Assembly: GCA_002495065.1 (NCBI GenBank)
Contig: DADT01000031.1
Coordinates: 11,525 to 68,234 of the forward strand
Origin: Methanoregula sp. UBA471
GTDB taxonomy: Archaea > Halobacteriota > Methanomicrobia > Methanomicrobiales > Methanospirillaceae
DNA length: 56,710 nt
Reading direction: 5' to 3'
Shown here: positions 34,569-42,566 of the stretch, piece after piece
Position numbering within the stretch: the first letter of the stretch is position 1
How the letters are laid out: the number at the start of each line of letters is the position of its first letter
Notes under the pieces: model-generated
What the model saw: the letters and a program-made list of their open reading frames with translations, nothing else
The model's database searches: none
Told to the model about the DNA's origin: nothing
Translations under genes and position numbers: made by a program

Positions 34569-35470
34569 TATCCCTTCATCTCCCGGGAAATCCGCTCAAG
34601 AGCCGCAATCCGCTGCTCTAACGTCGGGTGCGTGGAGAGAAGATTAAAAACCGAGGATCCCGAAATTGCCGGAATAATGAAAAAAGCATTCATTCCCTCC
34701 ACTTTTCTGAGATCCGTTGTTGGGACACGTGCCATCTGCCCGCTGATCTTCATAAGTGCCGATGCGAGATGGGAGGGATTGCCGGTGAGTATTGCTGATC
34801 CCTTGTCTGCGGCGAATTCCCGGTAGCGTGAAAGGGCTTTGATCAGGAGAAAACTGATCACCCAGACGACCGCTGCAAGGATCGGGATTATCAGGAGAAG
34901 AGCGGCCTTGTTGTTTTTCTTCCCGCCCGTACCTATACCGCCGCCGAAGAACAGCCAGTTCCTGAAGATGAAAAACGCCGCGGTGGACAAAAAACCGGCC
35001 AAGGTAATTACCATGACATCGCGGTTCTTCACATGGCTGAGTTCGTGGGCGATCACGGCCTCGAGCTCCTCCTGGTCGAGCGTGCTGACAAGGCTGGTTG
35101 TCACCGCAATGACAGAATTTTTTGGATTGCGCCCGGTTGCAAACGCATTGGGAACCGCTGAATTTACCAGGGCAAGTTTCGGCCGGGAGATACCTGCAAT
35201 AGCACAAAGGCGTGTCAGCGTTTCATAGAGTCGTGGTTCTTCCTGTTCCGAGACCACACGGGCACCCATAGACCACAGTACCATGCGGTCAGAGAAAAAA
35301 TACTGGAGCAGGAGAACGATGGCCACGATACCAACGAGGAAAAGTGTTTCGACTCCGATATAGGCAAGTACCGCGATAAAGACGAAATATATCACCATAA
35401 GCAAAAACAGCGTTACGATCATGCGTAACTCTAATCCAAGATCCCTTGGCCATCGTACCATAGTACTCAT
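34568..35470 (-). CDS. htpX: HtpX-like membrane metalloprotease (M48)
   Basis: A 300-residue M48B zinc protease. Two N-terminal membrane helices (about 17-60) are followed by the HELSH motif at 142-146 (zinc His ligands and catalytic Glu), two further helices (about 155-170 and 188-210), then EFAADKGSA with the third ligand Glu. The TH-P-x-x-x-R-I motif (STHPTLEQRIAAL) is near the C terminus. HtpX removes misfolded membrane proteins. It is the upstream gene of htpX-pspAB on the minus strand, facing pspA-pspAA, which makes a membrane quality-control unit. Start ATG at 35470. Confidence 0.92.
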   Translation of the reverse strand: MSTMVRWPRDLGLELRMIVTLFLLMVIYFVFIAVLAYIGVETLFLVGIVAIVLLLQYFFSDRMVLWSMGARVVSEQEEPRLYETLTRLCAIAGISRPKLALVNSAVPNAFATGRNPKNSVIAVTTSLVSTLDQEELEAVIAHELSHVKNRDVMVITLAGFLSTAAFFIFRNWLFFGGGIGTGGKKNNKAALLLIIPILAAVVWVISFLLIKALSRYREFAADKGSAILTGNPSHLASALMKISGQMARVPTTDLRKVEGMNAFFIIPAISGSSVFNLLSTHPTLEQRIAALERISREMKG

Positions 35471-35813
35471 CTCTTATGCTTATTGTTCCTGCAAAAGGCC
35501 CGTTTACTTTCAACTGAGAAAACGGGGATGGTGAAATTTTTCTTTGTCCTGGCATGTATCCATAGACCACGTACAATAATAATGCTTACTTTGATCCCGT
35601 TCATGCAGGATGCCCTTGAGCTGCAGCCCTCGCCCAAGGCAATAATCTCGCTGTTAGCGGTCATCGGTCTGAAACGGTACTGCCCGGAATAGTACCGGCA
35701 GAATTCAAATTTTCCTGGTACCCCTTCATTCACCAGAATCCTGCCAGAACCCGGCCTTAATTAATGGTACAGGTCCAGGGAAACTTCGTTTGATAAAAAA
35801 AAAGGGAACGTGA
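35471..35813. other. Intergenic stretch, no gene seen
   Basis: Open frames at about 35467-35733 (minus) and 35483-35692 (plus) overlap each other, have no start signals and match nothing recognisable. The first 40 bases carry the htpX promoter region (AT-rich AATAAGCATAAG). Confidence 0.5.
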
Positions 35814-36524
35814 TTACTTTGAGATCTTTTTCAGCAGGTCGTCCATGATCCCGGGAGCCCGATCCTTCAGGCCGAACCCGATGAAGATGGCTATCCCGGC
35901 CCCAAGTCCGATCCCCACTCCCCAGGCGATTGGGGTTATGAAGGTGTAGATGATGGTGAGGTCGATGAGCAGCTGAGAGAGTGCGAGGATGAGAATGATG
36001 AAATAAAAGAATACCCGAAGAAGCATGATGATTACACCCAGAAATTCGATATCCTGGGTCTTTCCCCATGCCACGAGGAGATCTGCGAAGTAATCTACCA
36101 TAATAAATCCTGCGATCAGGATGATGAGGAACATCGCAATGTGGGGCAGGTAGACCACGATGTTCTGGAACAGGGTGGTGAGGAACTCCAGCCCGAGCAC
36201 ATTGGCGGCTGCGACAATTGCAATCAGGTAGATGAACCACCTCACAATGAGGTCAAAGAACGCCACCACACTGGTGCCGGACTGTTCGATCGCCTTTCCT
36301 ACCGATGTCTTGATGAGTGCATCGTCAACCCCGATCTTATCCAGGATTCCCGAGATGACTTTTCCCAGGATCCGCCCGACGATCCACCCGATGATCAGGA
36401 TGATGATCGCGGCGATAAGATTGGGAATGAACGCGATAACCGAATAGACCATCTGCATCAGCGCATCGCTTATCGAGCTTACCGACTGGGTGGCTGCGGT
36501 AGTTGATTCTCCAAGTGTTGCCAT
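35814..36524 (-). CDS. MscS-related conserved-TM-helix membrane protein without the channel beta-domain
   Basis: A 236-residue membrane protein (MATLGESTTAATQSV...). It carries a tandem of the 'conserved TM helix' (PF05552-type): IPNLIAAIIILIIGWIVGRILGKVISGILDKIGVDD near 32-67, and a second copy near 105-140 with FLIILIAGFIMVDYFADLL. Similar helices occur in MscS-like channels, but the beta and C-terminal domains of MscS are absent. About five hydrophobic segments end in GFGLKDRAPGIMDDLLKKISK. ATG 36524 is preferred over 36554 because it starts the family-typical soluble N terminus. Monocistronic. A role in osmotic sensing is possible but not shown. Confidence 0.82.
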   Translation of the reverse strand: MATLGESTTAATQSVSSISDALMQMVYSVIAFIPNLIAAIIILIIGWIVGRILGKVISGILDKIGVDDALIKTSVGKAIEQSGTSVVAFFDLIVRWFIYLIAIVAAANVLGLEFLTTLFQNIVVYLPHIAMFLIILIAGFIMVDYFADLLVAWGKTQDIEFLGVIIMLLRVFFYFIILILALSQLLIDLTIIYTFITPIAWGVGIGLGAGIAIFIGFGLKDRAPGIMDDLLKKISK

Positions 36525-36691
36525 AATGATCAGGTGCCCCTTTAGAAAAAGCACTATATATATATTTCCAACAATACGACCCCCGGGGTCTTATTGAAGA
36601 GAATGAGATGTTTTACCGTGCCCGTTTTTGCCTCAGCAAAAGGAGCTCCGGACAAAAGCTTTAAGAAAAGGGTTGCCTATTGCTAGGCATT

Positions 36692-37267
36692 ATGGACATT
36701 GTTGCAGATCTCATGAAACAGGTAGCGACAGGAGACAACCTCTCCATGATCAGCAAATCAGTTGGCGGAGAGGGGAAGGCAGTCCAGTCAGCCCTGGGAA
36801 TGGGGCTGCCCATGATTATGGGGTCCATGGCAAACACTGCCTCAAAACCCGGGGGAGCCGATACGCTGACAAAGATGCTGGCACAGGCCGGTGGGAGCAA
36901 CCCTCTGGACAATATGAGTGGTTTCCTGGGAAACCCGGCAGCTGCCGGTGGCTCAGGCATGGTGAGCACGCTGTTCGGTAGCCAGATGGGCACGATCCAG
37001 AATGCCATAGCTCAAAAAACAGGGCTCCCCCCTGCGGCAGTCGGCAAGGTCCTGGAAATAGCTGCTCCCATGGTTATGGGCTACGTTTGTAAGATGTTTG
37101 TCCAGCAGAAAATGGACACGAAAAGCCTCACCGGCCTCCTTGGGGACCAGTCAAAGGTGGCACTACAGGCATCACCTGATGCGGCTGCCATGGCAAAGGA
37201 ACTGACAGGGGCCCCGGAGACAAGTGGCGGTATTGGAGGCATCCTGAAAAAAGTACTGGGTAAATAA
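36692..37267 (+). CDS. DUF937 (YidB-like) family protein
   Basis: A 191-residue Gly/Ala/Met-rich protein of the DUF937 family. Two similar halves are visible (about 25-55, GMGLPMIMGSMANTAS; and about 115-150, LEIAAPMVMGYVCKMF), as typical for the repeated helical pairs. The C terminus is a GG-rich linker ending GGILKKVLGK. Function unknown; often found near osmotic or envelope genes. The frame could start with TTG at 36680, but the ATG at 36692 is about 30 bases below an AT-rich box (AGCTTTAAGAAAA, 36656-36668) and is preferred. Monocistronic. Confidence 0.8.
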   Translation: MDIVADLMKQVATGDNLSMISKSVGGEGKAVQSALGMGLPMIMGSMANTASKPGGADTLTKMLAQAGGSNPLDNMSGFLGNPAAAGGSGMVSTLFGSQMGTIQNAIAQKTGLPPAAVGKVLEIAAPMVMGYVCKMFVQQKMDTKSLTGLLGDQSKVALQASPDAAAMAKELTGAPETSGGIGGILKKVLGK

Positions 37268-37359
37268 CCCGGAAAACATTCAATTTTTATAAGGTCAGCA
37301 GGGAAACGGTTCCCTGAATTTCATCTGCTAAAAATCCTGAAAAATGAGTAGTAATCTTT

Positions 37360-37695
37360 TCACAGCGGACCGGTGAGCGTAGGCAGGAACCACCCGACAA
37401 CGGTGGTCGCTATCCATACGACCACGGCAATTAACAGGGATTTGAGCCAGCCGACCGTGTAGAGTCTCTGCAATGCCAGTAGCCACACGATTCCTGCTAT
37501 AATTGCTGCGATCAACATGTTGTCCGGCAGCAGATAGTATACGACAGAGTATACTATTGTCCCGATAAGGGCAGCGAGAAATGCCGTGGTTATGCCTTCC
37601 GTTTCACCGAGCAGCTTCACAATGACATAAATTATCACCGTTGAAACAATCAACGCGACAATAAATGACAACAGGGTAAAAACAAGTGATGCCAT
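37360..37695 (-). CDS. Small membrane protein, function unknown
   Basis: A 111-residue protein that is almost entirely hydrophobic, with about four helices (6-28, 34-52, 58-77 and 84-104) and very few charges, ending in FLPTLTGPL. I recognise no family. It faces the DUF937 gene (convergent) and is divergent from the HerA-like gene. The start ATG at 37695 has GAGGGATGGAGC just upstream (minus strand), a plausible ribosome-binding site. Confidence 0.7.
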   Translation of the reverse strand: MASLVFTLLSFIVALIVSTVIIYVIVKLLGETEGITTAFLAALIGTIVYSVVYYLLPDNMLIAAIIAGIVWLLALQRLYTVGWLKSLLIAVVVWIATTVVGWFLPTLTGPL

Positions 37696-37900
37696 GCTCC
37701 ATCCCTCTCATCTGCTGATATTAAAACTATCGGATGCGGCATTAATTTGTACAGGCAAATCACTTCATTTGTGACTTAAAACGTGCCGTTTTCCCAAAAA
37801 TTTCCTCCCGGGGCCTGTCCTTATTTTTTTTGGAAATGCCCGGGGTCCCGGCATCCATGAACCGATTAAGCCATATCTGTCCAGATAGAATAGGATTTAT

Positions 37901-39364
37901 ATGCCGGATACTGCTGAACCTGTGCCTTTTGCAAAAGGGGTACAGACCGTCTCTATGCTGCCCGGGATGGCTAACCGCCATGGTCTTATCGCCGGAGCAA
38001 CCGGGACCGGGAAAACCACCACATTACGCGTTCTTGCTGAAAATTTCAGTTCAATCGGTGTCCCGGTCTTTATGGCTGACATCAAGGGAGATCTCTCGGG
38101 GCTCGTAATGCCCGGCGGGGACAATGCGAAGGTTGTCGAAAGGGCTGCGGAGCTGGGACTTAAGGGTGTGCTTCCCGCAGGTTTCCCGGTAACGTTCTGG
38201 GATGTCTATGGCGAATCCGGCCTTCCTGTCAGGACGACTATTTCGGAGATGGGACCACTTCTCCTTGCCCGTATACTGGATTTGAATGATATCCAGTCCG
38301 ATGTACTGACAGTACTGTTCAAAATAGCAGATGACTCCGGCCTCCTCCTGCTCGATCTCAAGGATATCAGGTCACTGGCCCAGTATTGCAGTGACCATGC
38401 AAAAGACTTAAGGAGCCAGTACGGGAATATATCCCCGTCGAGCATCGGTTCAATCCAGAGGAGTCTTCTCAATCTCGAACAACAGGGTGGTAATCGCTTT
38501 TTTGGGGAACCTGCCCTGAATGTGGCTGACTTTCTGAAAACCGATGCATCCGGCCGCGGGATGATCAATATCCTCACCGCTGATCGTCTGATGCAGTCCC
38601 CGAAGATCTATGCAACCCTTCTCCTCTGGCTCCTGTCAGAACTGTTTGAATCGTTTCCCGAGGCGGGGGACCTCCCGAAACCAAAACTCGTGTTTTTCTT
38701 TGACGAGGCTCACCTGCTCTTCCAGGATGCCCCCAAGGTGCTCGAGGAACGGATTGTCCAGGTCGTCCGGTTGATCCGGTCAAAAGGGATCGGGGTGTAT
38801 TTTGTCACGCAAAACCCGCTTGATCTGCCTGACCCGGTCCTGGGACAACTGGGAAACCGGGTGCACCACGCCCTCCGGGCTTTCACTCCGAAAGACCAGA
38901 AAAATGTGAAGGGGGCTGCAGGCACATTACGACCGAATCCGGCCTTTGACACCGCTGCAGCCATGACCGAACTCCGTATCGGGGAAGCACTGGTCTCAAT
39001 GCTGGATTCGAACGGCAGCCCGATGCCCGTTGAGCGGGCACTTATCTATCCCCCGCACAGCCGGATGACGCCACTGACCCCTGATGAGCGGGGTCAGGTT
39101 ATCAGGAACTCCCCGTTTCTGGCGACCTACATGAAGGTGATCGACCGTGATTCCGCCTATGAACAGCTGAAGAAGAAAGCCGAAATGACAGCGGCAGCAA
39201 AAGCACCGGATGTTCCGGTGAAAAAACCCAGGAAACCTGCAGGAACCGGTGCCGGGGATGTCATAGGATCTGCTGCGAAGAGTGCAGCGACGGCCATGGG
39301 AAGCCGGATCGGGCGGGAGATAATACGGGGCCTGCTTGGATCCCTTACCGGGTCCAGGAAATAG
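37901..39364 (+). CDS. HerA/DUF853-type ATPase
   Basis: A 487-residue P-loop ATPase. Walker A is GATGTGKTTT (about 31-40), Walker B is KLVFFFDEAHLLF (about 263-275), and QNPLDLPDPVLGQLGNR (about 305-321) is the sensor and Arg-finger region typical of the DUF853/'helicase HerA-like' group. The C terminus (about 430-487) has a basic Ala/Pro linker and a Gly-rich end. Family members resemble HerA-FtsK DNA translocases, but DUF853 proteins occur alone, without NurA, and their role is unknown. No nurA or mre11 gene is nearby. ATG 37901 is preceded by an AT-rich GGATTTAT sequence. Confidence 0.88.
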   Translation: MPDTAEPVPFAKGVQTVSMLPGMANRHGLIAGATGTGKTTTLRVLAENFSSIGVPVFMADIKGDLSGLVMPGGDNAKVVERAAELGLKGVLPAGFPVTFWDVYGESGLPVRTTISEMGPLLLARILDLNDIQSDVLTVLFKIADDSGLLLLDLKDIRSLAQYCSDHAKDLRSQYGNISPSSIGSIQRSLLNLEQQGGNRFFGEPALNVADFLKTDASGRGMINILTADRLMQSPKIYATLLLWLLSELFESFPEAGDLPKPKLVFFFDEAHLLFQDAPKVLEERIVQVVRLIRSKGIGVYFVTQNPLDLPDPVLGQLGNRVHHALRAFTPKDQKNVKGAAGTLRPNPAFDTAAAMTELRIGEALVSMLDSNGSPMPVERALIYPPHSRMTPLTPDERGQVIRNSPFLATYMKVIDRDSAYEQLKKKAEMTAAAKAPDVPVKKPRKPAGTGAGDVIGSAAKSAATAMGSRIGREIIRGLLGSLTGSRK

Positions 39365-39947
39365 TAATCCAGGCATCCGGCCGGCGATTCACCGTTGCAG
39401 CCGTCATCACGGATATTGTAGAAACCCTGAGTTTCCAACAAATGGTCAAGCACCTGTGTACGAGGGACAGCGCCAGACCCCCCAAACCGCCCTTCGCTTT
39501 GCGATTGTGTCGTATTACCTTCACTGGAGTTATCCCTCCAGGTGGTGCCACAGTGGTGGAGGCATTTCTACGCCGAGTCCCAAAAGAACGTTAAGAAAAA
39601 TATTTTGAGGATTTCCCATGAAATTAAATTAAACAGATCTGAGTAATGGAATGTTTTTTCCACATAATTATATGCGATGAACCCCGCCGCCCCCGTCGGG
39701 GCGCCCCCCGCGGCGGATCAGTTTCTAAAATGTATAGCTATAAACACCGCACTGCCCCGCCGTGCCTCGGAGAGGCCCTGAGGCGGGGGCCCTCATAAAA
39801 TTACAGGGTTTAATGATTTCATGGTTCGGGAGTGAATTCCCGTTCATGTATGTTTCTACTAAGCCAATAATTTGGGAATAACAACCCGGTCACGTCATTT
39901 TGGGCTGGTTCATGGAAAAAAGGAATTGATCTCCATCGAAAACGATG
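39365..39947. other. Intergenic stretch with an inverted element copy
   Basis: No gene is convincing. The first 230 bases have an open plus-strand frame without a start (about 39365-39595) that I do not recognise. Copy R5 of the hairpin element follows on the minus strand. Confidence 0.55.
39682..39847 (-). repeat. Interspersed hairpin element, copy R5 (inverted)
   Basis: Minus-strand copy. Hairpin B is at 39684-39716 (inner stem CGCCCC/GGGGCG, loop GACG) and hairpin A at 39755-39788. The middle stem is reduced to CAGT/ACTG, and the head CCATGAAAT lies at 39816-39824. The outer head (CATGAACGGGAATTCAC) reaches 39847, as in the tandem copies. The tail past hairpin B is decayed. It shows the element in both orientations relative to the window. 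Confidence 0.8.
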
Positions 39948-40364
39948 TTACTTCCACTCCCACCATTTGTCATGGACGGTCCCGTCCGGCAGGATCTCCA
40001 GCTCGAAGACCAGGGCAGTATTGTTGAGCCTGCTGAGATCTGGAGACGCTGTCTGGGCATAGCGTGCTCCCCGCATGTTCAGACCCGGACCCTTTCCTGC
40101 GACGCTGATACCGGATCCATGCAAAATCACCTTCTCTCCCTTCATGGTCATCAAAACTCCATTACCCCCGGCATACATCCCGCCCTGGGGTCGTTCCCAT
40201 GATTTGATGGTGGCAATAAAGGCTACGTCATTACCGAGTATCTTTCCTTTTGATTCAATAGTCCTCTCAATCTTCAGCTCGCCCGTGTGGTGTCGGCGTA
40301 TGATACGCTGCCCGACAACTTTTCCGGTTAATTCACCAATCATATCCCCGATCGTGGTGATCAC
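39948..40364 (-). CDS. Conserved protein of unknown function
   Basis: A 138-residue soluble protein, probably a small beta barrel. A GTG at 40364 has AGGA 6 nt upstream, and an ATG at 40343 (MIGELTGKVVGQRII) is an alternative start. Phrases such as GNGVLMTMKGEKVILHGSG and TALVFELEILPDGTVHDKWWEW suggest alternating strands. No known domain is recognised. The coding call rests on codon regularity and a self-consistent beta pattern. It is monocistronic, between an element copy and a metallopeptidase gene. Confidence 0.65.
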   Translation of the reverse strand: MITTIGDMIGELTGKVVGQRIIRRHHTGELKIERTIESKGKILGNDVAFIATIKSWERPQGGMYAGGNGVLMTMKGEKVILHGSGISVAGKGPGLNMRGARYAQTASPDLSRLNNTALVFELEILPDGTVHDKWWEWK

Positions 40365-40531
40365 GAGGTTTCCTGGATTATCTTATGTCAGATATATATT
40401 TCCCCGAATTCCAAAAAATGAGATATAATGAAACGCATCCGGTGCCTTTGCTGCCTTTCTGGTTTTTCCCAGGTGTATCCTTCCTCTTCGCAACCCGGCG
40501 GCATCTGCCGGAAAAGTGGAGGCCATGGCGA

Positions 40532-41383
40532 TCACAACACCGCTGCACTGAAGGTACCGCAGGAGTCGATGTCCCCGCTGGCAAAACCGGCATTAAACCA
40601 TCTCACCCGCTGCGCTGAGGTGCCGTGCGTGAAAGAATCCGGCACGACGTAGCCCTGTGAACGTTTCTGGAGGGCATCGTCACCGATCTTCGCGGCAGCA
40701 TTCATGGCCTCCTCAATATCACCGGCTTCGATAACCTGGCGTTCCTTGTCGGCATGGTAGGCCCAGACACCCGCGTAACAATCGGCCTGGAGTTCCAGCA
40801 TCACGGAATATTTATTTGCCGTGACCTCATCGCTCCGGCTCTGGATTTTCTGGACCTCGTCTGAAGTGCCGACGAGGTTCTGGACATGGTGGCCCACCTC
40901 ATGGGCGATGACGTATGCCTGGGCAAAATCACCGGGGGCGCCGAGCTGGTCTTTCAGCTCGGTATAAAAATCCAGGTCAATGTATACTTTCTCGTCACCC
41001 GGACAATAAAAAGGACCCATTGCGGATTCGGCAAATCCACAGGCTGAATCCACGCTCCCTTTGAACAGGACTAACCTTGGCTGCCGGTAGACCCGGCCAT
41101 TCTGCTGGAATATGGACTGCCAGGTATCTTCCGTATCTGCAAGGACGACGGATACAAAATCGGCCGACTCGTTCTCAGCTGCTGTTAACACGACAGGAGT
41201 TCCATCAAGGGAACCACTTTCAGTAGTGATTGAATTTATCAGTGCACCGGGATCAGCGCCCGTCAGCAGCCCGATGGCAAGAATAATGAGTATCCCGATA
41301 CCGCCGCCGATTGCCCCTTTCCTGACTCCGGATCCCCTCTGGTCCTCAACATTTTCGCTCCTGCGTCCCTCTCTCCATCTCAT
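40532..41383 (-). CDS. YpfJ-type neutral zinc metallopeptidase
   Basis: A 283-residue membrane-anchored protease of the 'putative neutral zinc metallopeptidase' family. A charged N-terminal RWREGRRSENVEDQRG is typical of the family, followed by one membrane helix (about 24-41). The extracellular domain contains HEVGHHVQ (His161, Glu162, His165), and downstream ELQADCYAGVWA supplies the third ligand. Four cysteines (CGFAESAMGPFYC, the ADC Cys and a Cys near the end) could form disulfides. Substrate unknown. The start ATG at 41383 carries the family N terminus. Confidence 0.9.
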   Translation of the reverse strand: MRWREGRRSENVEDQRGSGVRKGAIGGGIGILIILAIGLLTGADPGALINSITTESGSLDGTPVVLTAAENESADFVSVVLADTEDTWQSIFQQNGRVYRQPRLVLFKGSVDSACGFAESAMGPFYCPGDEKVYIDLDFYTELKDQLGAPGDFAQAYVIAHEVGHHVQNLVGTSDEVQKIQSRSDEVTANKYSVMLELQADCYAGVWAYHADKERQVIEAGDIEEAMNAAAKIGDDALQKRSQGYVVPDSFTHGTSAQRVRWFNAGFASGDIDSCGTFSAAVL

Positions 41384-41539
41384 GATGAACCCTCATTCGC
41401 TCCTGTCAATGCGTGAACATATGGATTACTATTATATTTGTTTTTGTGTGAGCAGCAGGCTGTCACGACCGGATGCATAATCCTTTTCTTTCCACTCTGA
41501 ATACGCCGGATTTCCTGTTACTACGGTTTTGTTGAAACA

Positions 41540-41659
41540 CCCAAGAACAGGAGTTCACATTCCGGACCATGAAAATTATTAATCCCTGGAATTCTATGAG
41601 GGCTCCTTCGCCTCATGACCTCTCCGAGGCACGGCGGGGCAGTGCGGTGTTTACAGGTG
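41540..41659 (+). repeat. Interspersed hairpin element, copy R6 (truncated)
   Basis: Starts with the shared outer head (GAACAGGAGTTCAC) and CCATGAAAAT (41568-41577). Hairpin A (41605-41639) has a decayed 5' arm (CTTCGCC). The copy breaks after GTGCGGTGTTTACAGG, losing hairpin B and the tail, and passes straight into the head of R7 with the same junction sequence as R3-R4. Confidence 0.72.
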
Positions 41660-41671
41660 ATTCGCAATTGT

Positions 41672-41877
41672 TGAAACGGGCATGAACAGGGATGGTTCTC
41701 ACCCAAACCATGAAAAATTGTGAAGGTACGACTACCATCCGCAACAGGCTCTCGAGAGAGCAGGGGCGGTTCAGGTAATTGAAGCGCCGCGGGGGCGTCC
41801 CTTCGGGGGCGGCGCAGGTCATCGCAGTAACGGGATTGGCTCTTCCCGAAATTACTGGAATTGTGTTATTTTCATGG
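41672..41877 (+). repeat. Interspersed hairpin element, copy R7 (hairpin A replaced)
   Basis: Outer head (GGCATGAACAGG, GTTCTCACC), CCATGAAAAA (41708-41717), then about 65 bases unrelated to other copies in place of hairpin A. Hairpin B (41784-41815) has the inner stem CGTCCC/GGGGCG with a TTCG loop, while the outer pairs are GCGC/GCGC instead of CCGC/GCGG: a two-sided compensatory change. It ends with ATTTTCATGG (41868-41877). Confidence 0.78.
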
Positions 41878-41988
41878 GAAATCTTAGGGTTTTCAACAGG
41901 GCTTTTATTACGACAAAATAAGCCCGTTTACCTCATATTTTACCAGACAGCAGGGCAATGGGCAGGGTTCGAAACGATAGTTATGATA

Positions 41989-42369
41989 CTACTCAGGTCT
42001 TGAATACCAGGCGATACCGTACTGGTCCTTTTTTTCAACCAGGGTCCTGTTCCGTACGCATTTTTTCAGGTATCTCCTGAACATTGCCATCTGAATATCC
42101 CCGATATTTGAAGGAATGGAATACAGGCTGAATTTTCCCCTGGATTTTTTCAGATAGCCCTCCAGTTGCTTTTCCATTCTCTGCTCCGGACTATCCGTTA
42201 TCGCACGTGAAAGCCTCCGGTTACCGGTTGACGGTTCTGATCCGCGTGTGCCACAGGTGCCCCTCGCATCCTCTGTCCAGATATTCCCGCACCTCTTGCA
42301 ATGAAGGGTATCCATGAGACAATATACTTCGTCGCTTGCACAGACCGGACAATTTCCCTGGGTCACCAT
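41989..42369 (-). CDS. Zinc-ribbon protein, function unknown
   Basis: A 126-residue protein with an N-terminal zinc ribbon (CPVCASDEVYC...LHCKRCGN; CxxC at about 7-10 and 24-27) and a helical, basic C-terminal part (about 60-126). The ending VRNRTLVEKKDQYGIAWYS looks like a winged-helix wing, so this may be a DNA- or RNA-binding regulator. I recognise no named family. The start ATG at 42369 is divergent from the aldo/keto reductase gene, with about 200 bases between. Confidence 0.72.
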   Translation of the reverse strand: MVTQGNCPVCASDEVYCLMDTLHCKRCGNIWTEDARGTCGTRGSEPSTGNRRLSRAITDSPEQRMEKQLEGYLKKSRGKFSLYSIPSNIGDIQMAMFRRYLKKCVRNRTLVEKKDQYGIAWYSRPE

Positions 42370-42566
42370 AGTTTACTCATCTAGGGGTTAGGTTGTCTTT
42401 CCTATGTACATGTACTTAATATAAGGGATACATGGAAATGTGTTTCTGGATATTTATAGTATCCTATATAGCTATTCAAAGTGCCGATTCGTCTGGCAAT
42501 ACCGGGCAAAGATTTTTTATTACCTCCTGCCCTTATTCACTCTCATCAACAGGAGGAACGAACCGG

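Larger units (their letters stand above)
41384..41988. other. Intergenic stretch with a second tandem element pair
   Basis: About 600 bases without a supported gene, largely filled by element copies R6 and R7. Short frames over the hairpins read the same kind of Cys/Arg-rich peptide as at other copies and are not genes. Confidence 0.6.

Noticed and set aside
35467..35733. 88-codon minus-strand frame between htpX and the MscS-like gene
   Set aside because: It overlaps a plus-strand frame of similar quality, has no start signal, and its composition is not protein-like.
39365..39600. Open frame after the HerA-like gene
   Set aside because: It has no start codon or ribosome-binding site, and the peptide matches nothing I recognise; a gene fragment is possible but unsupported.
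41521..41706. Minus-strand ORF over element R6 with the same peptide
   Set aside because: It is the same by-product of the repeated DNA hairpin, not a gene.
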